Below are positions 1 to 9,700 of a stretch of 57,904 bases of DNA, piece after piece. How positions within the stretch are numbered: the stretch's first letter is position 1; each line of letters starts with the position of its first letter. Position numbers and translations under genes: made by a program. The DNA comes from Planctomycetota bacterium. GTDB lineage: Bacteria; Planctomycetota; UBA8742; JACQVU01; JANLHZ01. Below the pieces are notes generated by a model. The model saw nothing but the letters and a program-made list of their open reading frames with translations. It searched no databases and had not been told where the DNA came from. The stretch lies in the NCBI GenBank assembly GCA_024653775.1, contig JANLHZ010000289.1, positions 1-57,904 on the forward strand, in the 5' to 3' direction.

Positions 1-75
1 CAAAAAGTAAACAATCTGCGTAGCAGATCGAGGACCGAATTTTCTTTGACCCGCTAACGCGGCTCAATCCAATTT

Positions 76-98
76 GCGAAAGAAATCGTACGTCATCT
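76..98. repeat. 23-bp inverted repeat, left copy
   Basis: This is the exact reverse complement of 1388-1410, with no mismatch over 23 bp; the match stops at both edges. Read on the minus strand it encodes MTYDFFR inside a short open frame (YNFDSLGNRTTVSKE before it, RKLD and a stop after it). The right copy encodes the same MTYDFFR at the start of the Rpn-family gene. The two copies enclose an AT-rich 1.3-kb segment. Confidence 0.9.
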
Positions 99-135
99 CC
101 TTACTGACGGTGGTGCGGTTGCCGAGGCTGTCGAA

Positions 136-163
136 ATTATACAACAATTTGCAAGTAATTCAA
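136..163 (-). promoter_or_regulatory. Candidate sigma70 promoter (TTGAAT, 16 bp, TATAAT)
   Basis: On the minus strand a TTGAAT -35 box (158-163) is followed after 16 bp by a perfect TATAAT -10 box (136-141). As the DNA now lies it reads leftwards over the short MTYDFFR frame and out of the window. If the segment between the 23-bp repeats were inverted it would point into the Rpn-family gene. The role is inferred from box match and spacing only. Confidence 0.4.
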
Positions 164-247
164 CAAATAAAGAAGTACACGTCCCCAATCCTTGATACTG
201 CGTTTTTCACAAAAATCAGAGTTAAAAGATGCAGCATCCCAAATACT

Positions 248-904
248 CTATCTTTTTTCTTTCCAAAACTCTTTTGGAAAGAGAACTTGATCGGGTGTGA
301 TCCCCATCTCTCTTAGATGTGCTACATTCATTCGTCTATAGCCATCCTTCCTAAAACCGTCAATAGTCTTTTTTCTCAAATGCGCTCCCACTCTATGCTG
401 CGGAATGACCTTGCAATTTCGAAAAATAATGTCCAGTCTTCCACCGCCTCCAACATCAGAAGCCAACGTCGCCCTGTGATGGATAAGCTCTTTTTTGCCG
501 TGATCCAGTTGATCCTTCAACCTTGATCGAATTGCCACCCCGCTCTGGTAGTCGTTAAACCATCCTTTACTTTGCTTTAGCGAAAAATAACGCACATCCT
601 CGAACCTGCATGAAAATAAGAAGGCCCTCTCAATGTCCTCCCGATTTTTTGAACTGGGATCGATAGACAATTCGTGAGAAAAGTAATTTATTCCATGAAC
701 ATTTTCAAAATTCGCTACTACTGCATTACGTTCGATATTAAAAGTGATTCTGCTATCATTAAATACGTCCCATAATAGGAAATAGTCCAAGTAATCGTAG
801 TAAGCCTTGCTGTTATTAACCTCCAAATACGACATTACCTCGCCATAGTCGACGGGTCTTCCATGTACAAGGTCTTCGTAGCGACTGTAAATCATAGTCG
901 TCAT
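248..904 (-). CDS. Unknown protein coupled to the exosortase-like gene
   Basis: A 218-residue protein that I do not recognise. It has no signal peptide, membrane segment or cysteine cluster, so it is probably soluble. It is rich in aromatic and charged residues, with a basic C-terminal third ending in FPKEFWKEKR. The start codon overlaps the stop of the exosortase-like gene by four bases (ATGA), so the two are probably co-translated; a second ATG lies three codons in. Base composition is clearly AT-richer than the genes from 2350 onward, which suggests acquisition together with its neighbour. It could be a partner or substrate-handling protein of the sortase-like enzyme, but nothing in the sequence proves this. 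Confidence 0.6.
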   Translation of the reverse strand: MTTMIYSRYEDLVHGRPVDYGEVMSYLEVNNSKAYYDYLDYFLLWDVFNDSRITFNIERNAVVANFENVHGINYFSHELSIDPSSKNREDIERAFLFSCRFEDVRYFSLKQSKGWFNDYQSGVAIRSRLKDQLDHGKKELIHHRATLASDVGGGGRLDIIFRNCKVIPQHRVGAHLRKKTIDGFRKDGYRRMNVAHLREMGITPDQVLFPKEFWKEKR

Positions 905-1497
905 GTTTTACTCACCTCCCTTACCAGCATTTTCCATTGCCACACCAATACCGTTACTACAATAGTCCAGTGTATAATGACATCTGGAATGTCATGGCTG
1001 ATAAAGAAATCTCCTGTCCTAGCGAACGCACTAAGGCAAAGTATCAATCTTAGAAAGTTTATAAAGCAGAGAGTAAGCCAAAATAAAACAATGCGCAGTA
1101 TTGCCTTTGAAACTGAATACGACGGAAGAATCGTGAAGTAGCCAAGCGCTAAAAAGAGATTAATATAAGTGCAGTCTTTCGTTATTAATACCGCATCACC
1201 GCCTATTATAATCAAGTTTCCATCTCTCGCTAAGTCGCTCCATTGGAAATTTAAAGCATATGAGATTGTCATGGACCAGATATTCCTGTAGTATTCGAAC
1301 TGGACAAGATCAGAATAGTATAATATGAGTATTACCGCGGTTATGCTGCATTTTCTAAAGAAGATGCCTAAAGCGTTTTTGTGATACAGATGACGTACGA
1401 TTTCTTTCGCGCTTTCAGCCCTCCGGAACTGGCTGATGGAATCGAGTGGAATACGCTGGAACTCGCGCGTAGCGACAGCGTCGACGAGAAACTGCAT
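901..1497 (-). CDS. Exosortase/archaeosortase-like membrane protein, 5' end uncertain
   Basis: A hydrophobic protein with about five membrane segments. It carries the spaced Cys-Arg-His set of the exosortase family: C109 in TKDCTYINLF, R150 in FINFLRLI and H176 in DVIIHWTIV, each at or next to a membrane helix. Exosortases are membrane cysteine transpeptidases that sort proteins bearing C-terminal signals such as PEP-CTERM. About 150 residues of convincing protein is short, comparable to the small exosortase subfamilies. The first 39 residues are antisense to the Rpn-family gene and contain the inverted-repeat copy. There is no ATG between the repeat and the first helix, so the true N terminus may have been lost in a rearrangement. 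No PEP-CTERM-type target was seen in the window. Confidence 0.55.
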   Translation of the reverse strand: MQFLVDAVATREFQRIPLDSISQFRRAESAKEIVRHLYHKNALGIFFRKCSITAVILILYYSDLVQFEYYRNIWSMTISYALNFQWSDLARDGNLIIIGGDAVLITKDCTYINLFLALGYFTILPSYSVSKAILRIVLFWLTLCFINFLRLILCLSAFARTGDFFISHDIPDVIIHWTIVVTVLVWQWKMLVREVSKT

Positions 1498-2325
1498 GAA
1501 CGTCGGAGCGACCTAAGGTTCAGCGTTATGAGTTCGGAACGCGAAGTAGAAATCGTGCTCATCTGCGAACACAAAAGTTACCACGATGACGAAATCGGTT
1601 TTGAGATGATCGAGTACACAAAGGCAACGTGGAAGGATCAGAAAGCCGCGGGAAAAGAACGCACGGAAGTCATCTTCTTCGTTCTGTACCATGGGGAAAA
1701 GCGGTGGACTCTTGGAGACGATCTCCTCGATATGGTCGGAGTCCGCAAAAAGAAGTTCCCAGGTTACTCGCTGAACGGAAGGTGCGTTCCAATCGACGTG
1801 CCTAGGCTTGACGAAAAAGATATCCGCGGTTCGGCTGACGTGCAGGCGTTCCTCCATCTCTTGCGCGGAAGAATATCCCGAAGTAACATGAAAGGCGTTG
1901 AGAAAGCCGTGGAGCTGTGGAAGGAAGTGAAGCACAAGATGGTTGTTCAGGCGGGGATATCGTACATAAGCGCCGCGTCGGACCTGACAAAAGAAGACGT
2001 AATCGAAGTTATGGAGAGAAAAGCGATGAAAAACGGCAAAAAACTTGTGATGACTCCGTGGGAAAAGGAGGCCGTGGAGAACTACTCGAAAGGTCTCGAT
2101 GAAGGATTTACTCGAGGGATCGAACAAGGGATCGAACAAGGAAAAATGGAAGGTCTTTTCGAGGGAATCGAAGACACGCTCGAAATCAAATTCGGCGAGG
2201 CTGGATTGAAGTGTATGAAAAGCGTGCGGAGGCTGAGGGATTTAAATAAGGTCGAGAAGGTTCGGATATTCATCAAGAAAGCGAAAGACATAAAAGAAGT
2301 CAAAACTTTCGTTTCGAAAATCTGA
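1381..2325 (+). CDS. Rpn-family (PD-(D/E)xK, transposase_31-like) protein, N terminus truncated
   Basis: A recombination-promoting nuclease/YhgA-like protein of 314 residues. The family features visible are FFRAFSPPEL, a run matching the usual RxDLxF motif (ERRSDLRFSV), an EHKS nuclease-core segment (IVLICEHKSYHD), VIFFVLYHGEKRW, and a C-terminal GIEQGIEQGK stretch followed by a basic helical tail. Relatives normally have about 15-20 residues (an LFK-type segment) before the DFxRxxxPPEL motif. Here the ORF begins at a GTG only a few codons upstream, and no ribosome-binding site is visible. The 23-bp inverted repeat covers exactly this N-terminal edge, and the copy at 76-98 reads into a plausible longer N terminus. 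The gene may be silent or translated poorly in the present arrangement. Confidence 0.7.
   Translation: MIQMTYDFFRAFSPPELADGIEWNTLELARSDSVDEKLHERRSDLRFSVMSSEREVEIVLICEHKSYHDDEIGFEMIEYTKATWKDQKAAGKERTEVIFFVLYHGEKRWTLGDDLLDMVGVRKKKFPGYSLNGRCVPIDVPRLDEKDIRGSADVQAFLHLLRGRISRSNMKGVEKAVELWKEVKHKMVVQAGISYISAASDLTKEDVIEVMERKAMKNGKKLVMTPWEKEAVENYSKGLDEGFTRGIEQGIEQGKMEGLFEGIEDTLEIKFGEAGLKCMKSVRRLRDLNKVEKVRIFIKKAKDIKEVKTFVSKI
1388..1410. repeat. 23-bp inverted repeat, right copy
   Basis: Partner of 76-98. It spans the first codons of the Rpn-family gene and, on the other strand, the doubtful N-terminal codons of the exosortase-like ORF. It therefore marks the point where two 5'-incomplete genes meet head to head. 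Confidence 0.9.
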
Positions 2326-2349
2326 GTGGAATTCGTTCACGGATCCGGA

Positions 2350-3306
2350 ATGAAGAAGAACTTTGCAATCACTGGAGTCGCGGGATACATCGCGCCGCGG
2401 CATCTGAAGGCGATCAAGGACACGGGGAACGACCTCGTCTGCGCGCTCGATCCCCATGATTCCGTCGGCGTCATCGACTCGCATTTCCCGGACGCGTCGT
2501 ATTTCCGCGAGTTCGAGCGCTTCGATCGCTACGTCTCGAAGCTCGCTTACGAGAAGGCGGGAATGCAGATCGATTACGTCACGATATGTTCGCCGAATTA
2601 CCTCCACGATTCGCACATTCGTTTTGCGCTGCGGGTCGGAGCTCACGCGATATGCGAGAAGCCACTGGTGCTGAACCCATGGAACTGCGAATCGCTCATC
2701 GACGACGAAAAGCGCTTCGACCGACGGATTTACACGGTCTTGCAACTTCGCGTTCATCCGAGAGTGATCGAACTGCGCGAAAAAATCCTCGCGGCGCCGA
2801 AAGACAAAAAGTGGGACGTCGAACTCACGTACATCACGCCGCGGGGGAAGTGGTATCATTTTTCGTGGAAGGGAAACGCGTCCGAGTCCGGCGGGCTCGC
2901 GACGAACATCGGAATCCACTTTTTCGACCTCCTCGTCTGGCTCTTCGGTCCGGTGAAAAGCAGCGAGCTACATCACGCAGATGACGTTCGCTGCTCGGGC
3001 GTGCTCGAGCTGGAGCGTGCGCGCTGCCCGTGGTTCCTTTCGATAAGCAGGGACGATCTCGAAACGCTGAAGAAACAGGACGGCGCGACTCTCCGCTGCC
3101 TCACGATCGAAGACGAGACCATCGACTTCAGCACGGGATTCGCGGACCTGCACACGAAAGTGTACGAGGATGTCCTTTCAGGAAAAGGATATGGCGTGAA
3201 GGACGCGCAGCCTTCGATCCAGATCGTTCACGACCTGCGCCACCTAACTCCCGGAGGACTTTGCAGCGAATCGCATCCAGCGGCAAAGACGATTTTGCGG
3301 GGCTGA
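2350..3306 (+). CDS. wlbA: Gfo/Idh/MocA-type UDP-N-acetylglucosaminuronate 3-dehydrogenase (WlbA/WbpB-like)
   Basis: A cytoplasmic NAD-dependent oxidoreductase of 318 residues, the usual size. In the WlbA/WbpB family the enzyme oxidises the 3-position of UDP-GlcNAc uronic acid, an early step toward 2,3-diamino uronic acids of surface polysaccharide. It shows the N-terminal Rossmann signature FAITGVAGYIAPRH, the family run LDPHDSVG, the CEKP motif at 102-105, and the substrate-domain motif GIHFFDLLVW near 188. The ATG at 2350 is chosen because FAITGV should lie at the extreme N terminus; the upstream GTG at 2326 adds eight unconserved residues. The transaminase, acetyltransferase and epimerase of the pathway are not nearby, so the gene is isolated here. 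It is the first gene of the GC-rich part of the window. Confidence 0.88.
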   Translation: MKKNFAITGVAGYIAPRHLKAIKDTGNDLVCALDPHDSVGVIDSHFPDASYFREFERFDRYVSKLAYEKAGMQIDYVTICSPNYLHDSHIRFALRVGAHAICEKPLVLNPWNCESLIDDEKRFDRRIYTVLQLRVHPRVIELREKILAAPKDKKWDVELTYITPRGKWYHFSWKGNASESGGLATNIGIHFFDLLVWLFGPVKSSELHHADDVRCSGVLELERARCPWFLSISRDDLETLKKQDGATLRCLTIEDETIDFSTGFADLHTKVYEDVLSGKGYGVKDAQPSIQIVHDLRHLTPGGLCSESHPAAKTILRG

Positions 3307-3725
3307 AAGTCGTTCTCTACCGGGCCATTAAAACTTTACGCTTCGTTTTCTTTTAGGCGCTATTCACCGCAATCCAGTGCCAATTTTAGCACCTAACGTA
3401 TTTATTTCAGAAGATACGATCGGTGTCATTATACGGTAAAGCAAATTCGTGCGCTCGGATGGTAAAATCGTTCACCATCTTAAACGCCGGTACAGGCTGG
3501 ACAGAGTGGATTCCGGGCCGCAGAATAACGACATAACAAACAAGCAAAAGTCCTTTGATTTCAGGGCGAAACGGCTCATGGAGACGTTATCGACATAGAT
3601 AAATCGCATCACAATCAGGAATTCCAGATAAATCAACTCCAACTGAGAAAGGAGACGCCGAGCAAAGGGTCAACACCGGGAAATAAGTAATTTTCATTTT
3701 TCGATAAATTGAAAGGTTTTCAAAA
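3307..3725 (+). other. Long AT-rich leader before the giant repeat gene
   Basis: About 420 bp with no convincing ORF. It is much AT-richer than the genes on either side. It probably holds the promoter of the 2204-residue gene (a TTATAC-like box occurs near 3429) and a long 5' untranslated region. A GAAAGG segment ten bases before the ATG at 3726 is the likely ribosome-binding site. I could not match it to a riboswitch class by eye. Confidence 0.4.
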
Positions 3726-6700
3726 ATGGCAGACGAAACGAAAAACAGAAAAGACGAATCTCAGCAGGGTAAAAAGAAACTGAAGCCGAAGCTCGACAGG
3801 CTCGAGGAGCGCGTAGCTCCCGGAATGATGGGCGGAATGGTCGCGGACGGAAGCATGATGGACGCGGACGCAACTATGGACGCGGACGACACCGGCGGGA
3901 CCGGCGACGCGGTAGACACCAGCGCGGACAGCTTCGACAACACCGATCCGCTCGGCGGAGGCGATACAACGGGAGGCACAGACTTCTCCGACGACCCCGC
4001 TGGCGGAGACCAGTTCGGAAGCGATCTCGACTCCGGAGGCGACGCGGCGTCAACGTCATTCGACGAAGCAGGACCGGCGGAAACCGTCGGCGAGCCGGGT
4101 CCGGGAACTTATGACAACGGCGACGGCTCCACCACCACCATCGGAGACGACGGCACCGCGACGACGACCTACGAAAGCGAAACCGGGTCGTTTACAAGTA
4201 CGACTTCTCCGGATGGCACGATTTCCGAGAGCTGGCAGGGAACGGACGGCGCGTCGGGTTCGTCCACGTTCAACACGGACGGCTCGGGCGCCACGTCGTT
4301 CGCGAGTGCGGACGGCGGAACCAGCAGCTCCACGTGGGACGCGGACGGCAACGGATCGTCCAGCTATTCGAATGCGGACGGTTCGTCCGGAACCTCGAAC
4401 TGGACCGCGGACGGCAGCTACGAATCATCGTTCGCCGACGCGGATGGCGGCACCAACGAGTATAATTCGGACGCGGACGGCAACGTCAATAATACCTACA
4501 CTGACGAAGCCGGCGCGACCAACGTCACGAATGCCGCGGACGACGGCGGGATGACGAACACCTTCACGGACGCGGACGGCGCTTCCACCTCGCACACGAT
4601 GGACGCTGACGGCAATCAGACGATGGAATACCAGGGCGCGGACGGAAGCACCTATGCCACGCAGATCGACGGGGACGGAAACGCGATCCAGGGCCAGGTG
4701 GACGCAGACGGGAACGTCACGGAATTCCCGGATAGCACCGACGTGCAGAACTTCGATGACGGCACCGTCAGCGAGACGTGGGAGAATCCGGACGGAAGTT
4801 CGGGATATTCCGACACCTATGACGACGGAAGTTTTCACAGCCATTATGACAATCCGGACGGTTCGTCGCTGGACGAATTCCAGTCTGACGATGGAAGCTC
4901 TGGCACGTCGGTCGTGAATCCGGACGGCTCTTACCACGAACACTTCGACGACGGCACGGGAGACACCACGGATTCGTGGGTCAACGGAGATGGTTCCGGA
5001 GGCGAATCCGCAACGTATACAGACGCGGAAGGAGGCGAGATAGGCGGACACGACGAGACCTGGAACTCCGACGGCTCCTACTCGACGAGCGACTGGAGCG
5101 ACGACGGATCGACGTATAGCGAAACCGTCAACGCGGACGGAAGTACCGCTGCCTGGGGAACCGACGCAGAAGGAGGCAGCTTCAGCGAAGGCCTGAACCC
5201 GGACGGCTCGTCCTACAGTTCATCGTTCGAAGCGGACGGAAGCGGCTCGTCGGAATGGACGAACGCTGATGGCTCCCAGGGTTCCCAGTGGTACGACGCC
5301 GAAGGAAACGGCGGGATCAGTCAGACGGACGCGGACGGCAACTCCTGGGGAGAGTCTACCTCTCCGGACGGGACCAGCACCTGGAGCTGCAACACCGACG
5401 GAAGCTACCACAGCGAGTGGAACGGAGCCGACGGAAGCGTCAGCCAGTACGGGATGGACGCGGACGGCAACACCTACTCGAGCTGGTCGGACGCGGACGG
5501 AAACTCCGGCTCGTACACCCAGAACGCCGACGGCGGCTCCCACAGCGAATATTATGGCGCCGAGGGAACCTCCGGAAGTTACGACGTCGCGCCCGACGGA
5601 ACCACGACCGACGTCACGAATAACCCGGACGGATCGAGCGCGGCGAATACCGTTCATCCGGACGGCACGTCGTCCTCGACGTGGACGAACGCCGACGGCG
5701 GGACGTCGACCAACGTTTCGAACGCGGACGGCTCCAGCACGTCCACGTGGACGAACGCGGACGGTTCGGGCGGCACGACCAGCGTCAACCCCGACGGCAC
5801 AGTACACACCGAAACAGTCGATGCGAACGGAAACACCGTCGACAGCTTCGATTCGAACGACGGAAGCCACGGCGCCACCACGACGCATCCGGACGGCACC
5901 GTCGAGAACCAGTGGAGCAGCGCCGACGGCTCTGGCGGTTCGAGCGCGACGTATTCGGACGGTTCTTCCGTGACGACCACCTGGGGTCCAGACGGGACGT
6001 TTAGCGAGAGCACGTTCGAGGCCGACGGTTCGAGCCACACCGAGAACGTCAATCCCGACGGCTCGTACCACAGCTATGATTACAGCGCGGACACCGGAGC
6101 GAGCGCGGATTCCTGGGTGAATTCCGACGGCTCGTCCGGGGACACGACGAGTCATCCGGACGGCTCCGTGGAAAGCTCCTGGGTGAATCCGGACGGCTCC
6201 GGAGGCACGAGTTTCACCGACGCGGAAGGAAACTCCGGAAACTCCTGGTCCAACGCGGACGGCTCCGGAGGGAACAGCTACTCCACCGCGGACGGATGGT
6301 CCTCGAACGAGTGCTGGGATTCCGAGGGATCGTATTCGTACAGCTCGGAAGGTCCGGGTGGAGAAGTCTACAGCGGCTTCAATGACGCGGACGGAGGTTC
6401 CGGAGGAAACTGGACCGACGGCCAGGGCAATTCCGGACAGATGAGCACCGACGCGGACGGAAACTCCTACTCGAGCTGGAACCAGGCAGACGGAAGCTAC
6501 GGGTCGAGCGCGTACAACGCGGACGGCTCGTACAACACCGTCTATCAGGACGCAGACGGGAACTACAGCGAGTCGGGCGGCGCTCCGGACGGTTCGAACT
6601 GGTCGAGCAGCGTTAGCGCAGACGGAAGCTCGGCGTATTCCAGCACCGACGCCTACGGCAACACCTATAGCGCGAATTATGGCGCCGACGGCTCCGGCAG

Positions 6701-9700
6701 CGGTTTCAGCCAGAGCGCCGACGGATCGAGTTCCTCGTGGAGCTATGGCGCCGACGGCCACAGCACGAACGACTGGACGAACGCTGACGGCACTTCCGGC
6801 CATTCCGAGTCGAATCCGGACGGAAGCGGAAGCGTCGGCGAGACCTACCCCGACGGTTCGACCCACGTGCAGACGTGGAACGCGGACGGCTCGGGTTCCG
6901 AGACTTCTATCGGCACGGACGGTTCGTCCAGCACGACCACTTGGAACACGGATGGAAACGTCGATCAGCACTTCGACAACGCGAACGGCGATCACGTCAC
7001 CGAAACCACCCACCTGGACGGCACCGTCGAAACCGGATGGAACAATCCGGACGGCTCCGCGGGCGGCAGCGCCACGTACGAAGGCGGCGCCACCGAGACC
7101 TGGAGCGAGTCTCCCGACGGCACGATGAACGAAGCCTGGAGCGATCCGGACGGAAGCTCCGGTAGCGAAGTCGTCAATCCCGACGGCTCATTCAACAATC
7201 ACTACGAGGGCGCGGACGGCTCCGTAAACGACACCTGGAGCAGCGCCGACGGATCGAGCGGTTCGAGTTGGTCGGACGCGGACGGAAACTCCGGCGGATC
7301 CTGGGATTCCGCGGAAGGTTCAGGCGGGACGTACTATCAGAGCGCCGACGGCTCGGGAGGAAACGACTGGTATAGTTCAGACGGTTCCAGCGGTTCGAGC
7401 CACTACAATGCCGACGGTTCGAACTGGGGTTACAACTCCGGCGCGGACGGAAGCCACAACGAGTGGAACTCCGACGCGGAAGGGAACTACAACAGTTCAT
7501 ACTCGGATGCCGCGGGCAACTACGGATCGAGTTGGGGCAGCGCAGACGGCTCCTGGGGCAGCGACTCGGGGGACGCAGCGGGCAACACCTACGGCGAGTA
7601 TCAGAGCGCGGACGGGTCCAGCGGATCGTGGAGCTACGGCGCCGACGGGTCCAGCCAGAGCGTTTACAATGGCGCGGACGGCTCCTATGGAGAGTACCAC
7701 TCCTCGCCGGACGGCTCCGGCGGAGGCGCGTGGTCGAACCCCGACGGCTCCAGCGGCCATAACGAGTATGGCGCAGACGGCTCCGGCTCCGGAGGCTATC
7801 AGAACGCCGACGGTTCGGGAGGCAACTACAGCCAGTCCCCGGACGGCGCAAGTCACTACGAGCAATGGGGCAGCGACGGAAGCTATAGCTCGAACAGCTA
7901 CGATTCCGAAGGCTCCTCATCGAACTACTATTCCAATCCGGATGGAAGCTTCGGGAACAACGTCACGAACGCCGACGGCTCCGGACATTACGAGTACGGA
8001 AACCCGGACGGCTCCGGCGGATGGACCGACGTCGGGAACGACGGCGGTTCGTACAGCCACACCCACGACACTGCGGGCAACGTGACGGATTCCTGGAACA
8101 ACGCCGACGGGTCGAACGGAACGAGCACGTCGAATGCCGACGGAGGGACCAGCAGCACCTGGAACAATCCCGACGGAAGCGCGGGAAGCTCTGTGCAGAA
8201 TCCCGACGGATCGGGGGAGTTCCACCAGACGAATCCCGACGGCTCGCACTCGGACAACGTTTATAATGCCGACGGCTCCGGTAACGCCAGCAACACGTAT
8301 CCCGACGGTTCCACAAGCGCGCAAAGCTGGGACGGTCAGGGCGGAATGAACGAGACGTACACGAACGCCGACGGCTCGTGGAGCGCGCACTCCGCGGACG
8401 GGCAGGGCAACGTAAGCGACTCGTACAGCAGTCCGGACGGAAGCTACGGTTCTTCGAACTATAACGCCGACGGATCGGGAAGCTACAGCCAGACGAACGC
8501 GGACGGGTCGGGCGGATATAGTTCGTGGGACGACGCCGGCAACGGCTACAACTCCTGGACTAACGCCGACGGTTCGACGTATGCTTCGGGCACGTCCGCC
8601 GACGGTTCGTCCTGGAGCAACTGGACCGGTTCGGACGGTAGCGCCGGAGGAAACTACTCCGACGCGGAAGGTAACTACAACAACTGGTCGCAGGCCGCGG
8701 ACGGCTCGTCCTACGGAGAGTTCCAGAGCGCGGACGGATCGTCCGGTTCGTACAGCGCTAACGCGGACGGAAGCTACCACAACGTCTACAATGGCGCCGA
8801 TGGCTCGTATAGCGAGTCCGGAAGCGACGATTACGGGCAGTGGAGCAACGACGTTCGTCCGGACGGGTCCAGCTACTCGAACTGGTCCGGAGCCGACGGA
8901 AGTCACTCGGAAAGCTGGACCGATGCGCAAGGTAACAGCGGGTCGAGCTATTCCGGCGAGTGGGGTTCCGGATCGAGTTACTCGAACGCGGACGGTTCGG
9001 GGGGCGGCTCCTACCAGAGTGCCGACGGCACCTATAGCTCGTACAGCTATAACGCCGACGGCTCGGGCAACTGGAGCGACACGGGTGCAGGTGGCGTCGC
9101 GACCTCCGGCTACTATGGCGCGGACGGCTCCTACGGCTCGACCACGGTCAATCCCGACGGCTCGACCTACAGCGAGTGGTCGGACGCGGAAGGCAACTGG
9201 AATTCGTCCTGGACGAATCCGGATCAGGTCAGCGCGGGCGATCCCGTGCAGAACCCGGACGGAGGAACCACGGTTACGCAGACGAATCCGGACGGTTCGA
9301 CTGTCGGCACCACGACGAACCCGGACGGCAGCGTGAATAACACTGTCACGAATCCGGACGGTTCCATCGCGAACACGAACGTCGACGCCGACGGAAACGT
9401 TCACCACGAAGCCAATCTTAACGGCGAAGAAGGTCCGAACGAGGGCGCAGCGGTCGACGTGAACGCCGACGGCTCGCACGCCGAGAGCACCACCAACGAG
9501 TGGGGAGACACAACCTCGACTACGACCGACGCCGACGGAAACGTCAGCACGACTACTACCTACGACGACGGCTCGACTTCCACGTACACTCAGGGCGCCG
9601 ACGGTTCGAGCAGCGGAAGTTACACCGGATCGGACGGAAGTACGAACCAGTGGACGAATAACGCCGACGGCTCGGGAAGTTCGACCGACAGCGGTCCGTG

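Noticed and set aside
1513-2139. 208-residue antisense frame across the Rpn gene
   Set aside because: The sense strand has clear family motifs; the antisense product matches nothing and has no start signals.
3307-3725. Riboswitch in the long leader of the giant gene
   Set aside because: Some short palindromic segments occur, but no conserved core of the GEMM, cobalamin or other familiar classes could be matched.
5220-7013. Long antisense open frames (597 and 520 residues) across the giant repeat gene
   Set aside because: They lack ribosome sites and consist of Arg/Val-rich reversals of the 33-bp repeat. They exist because the repeat has almost no stop codons on the other strand.
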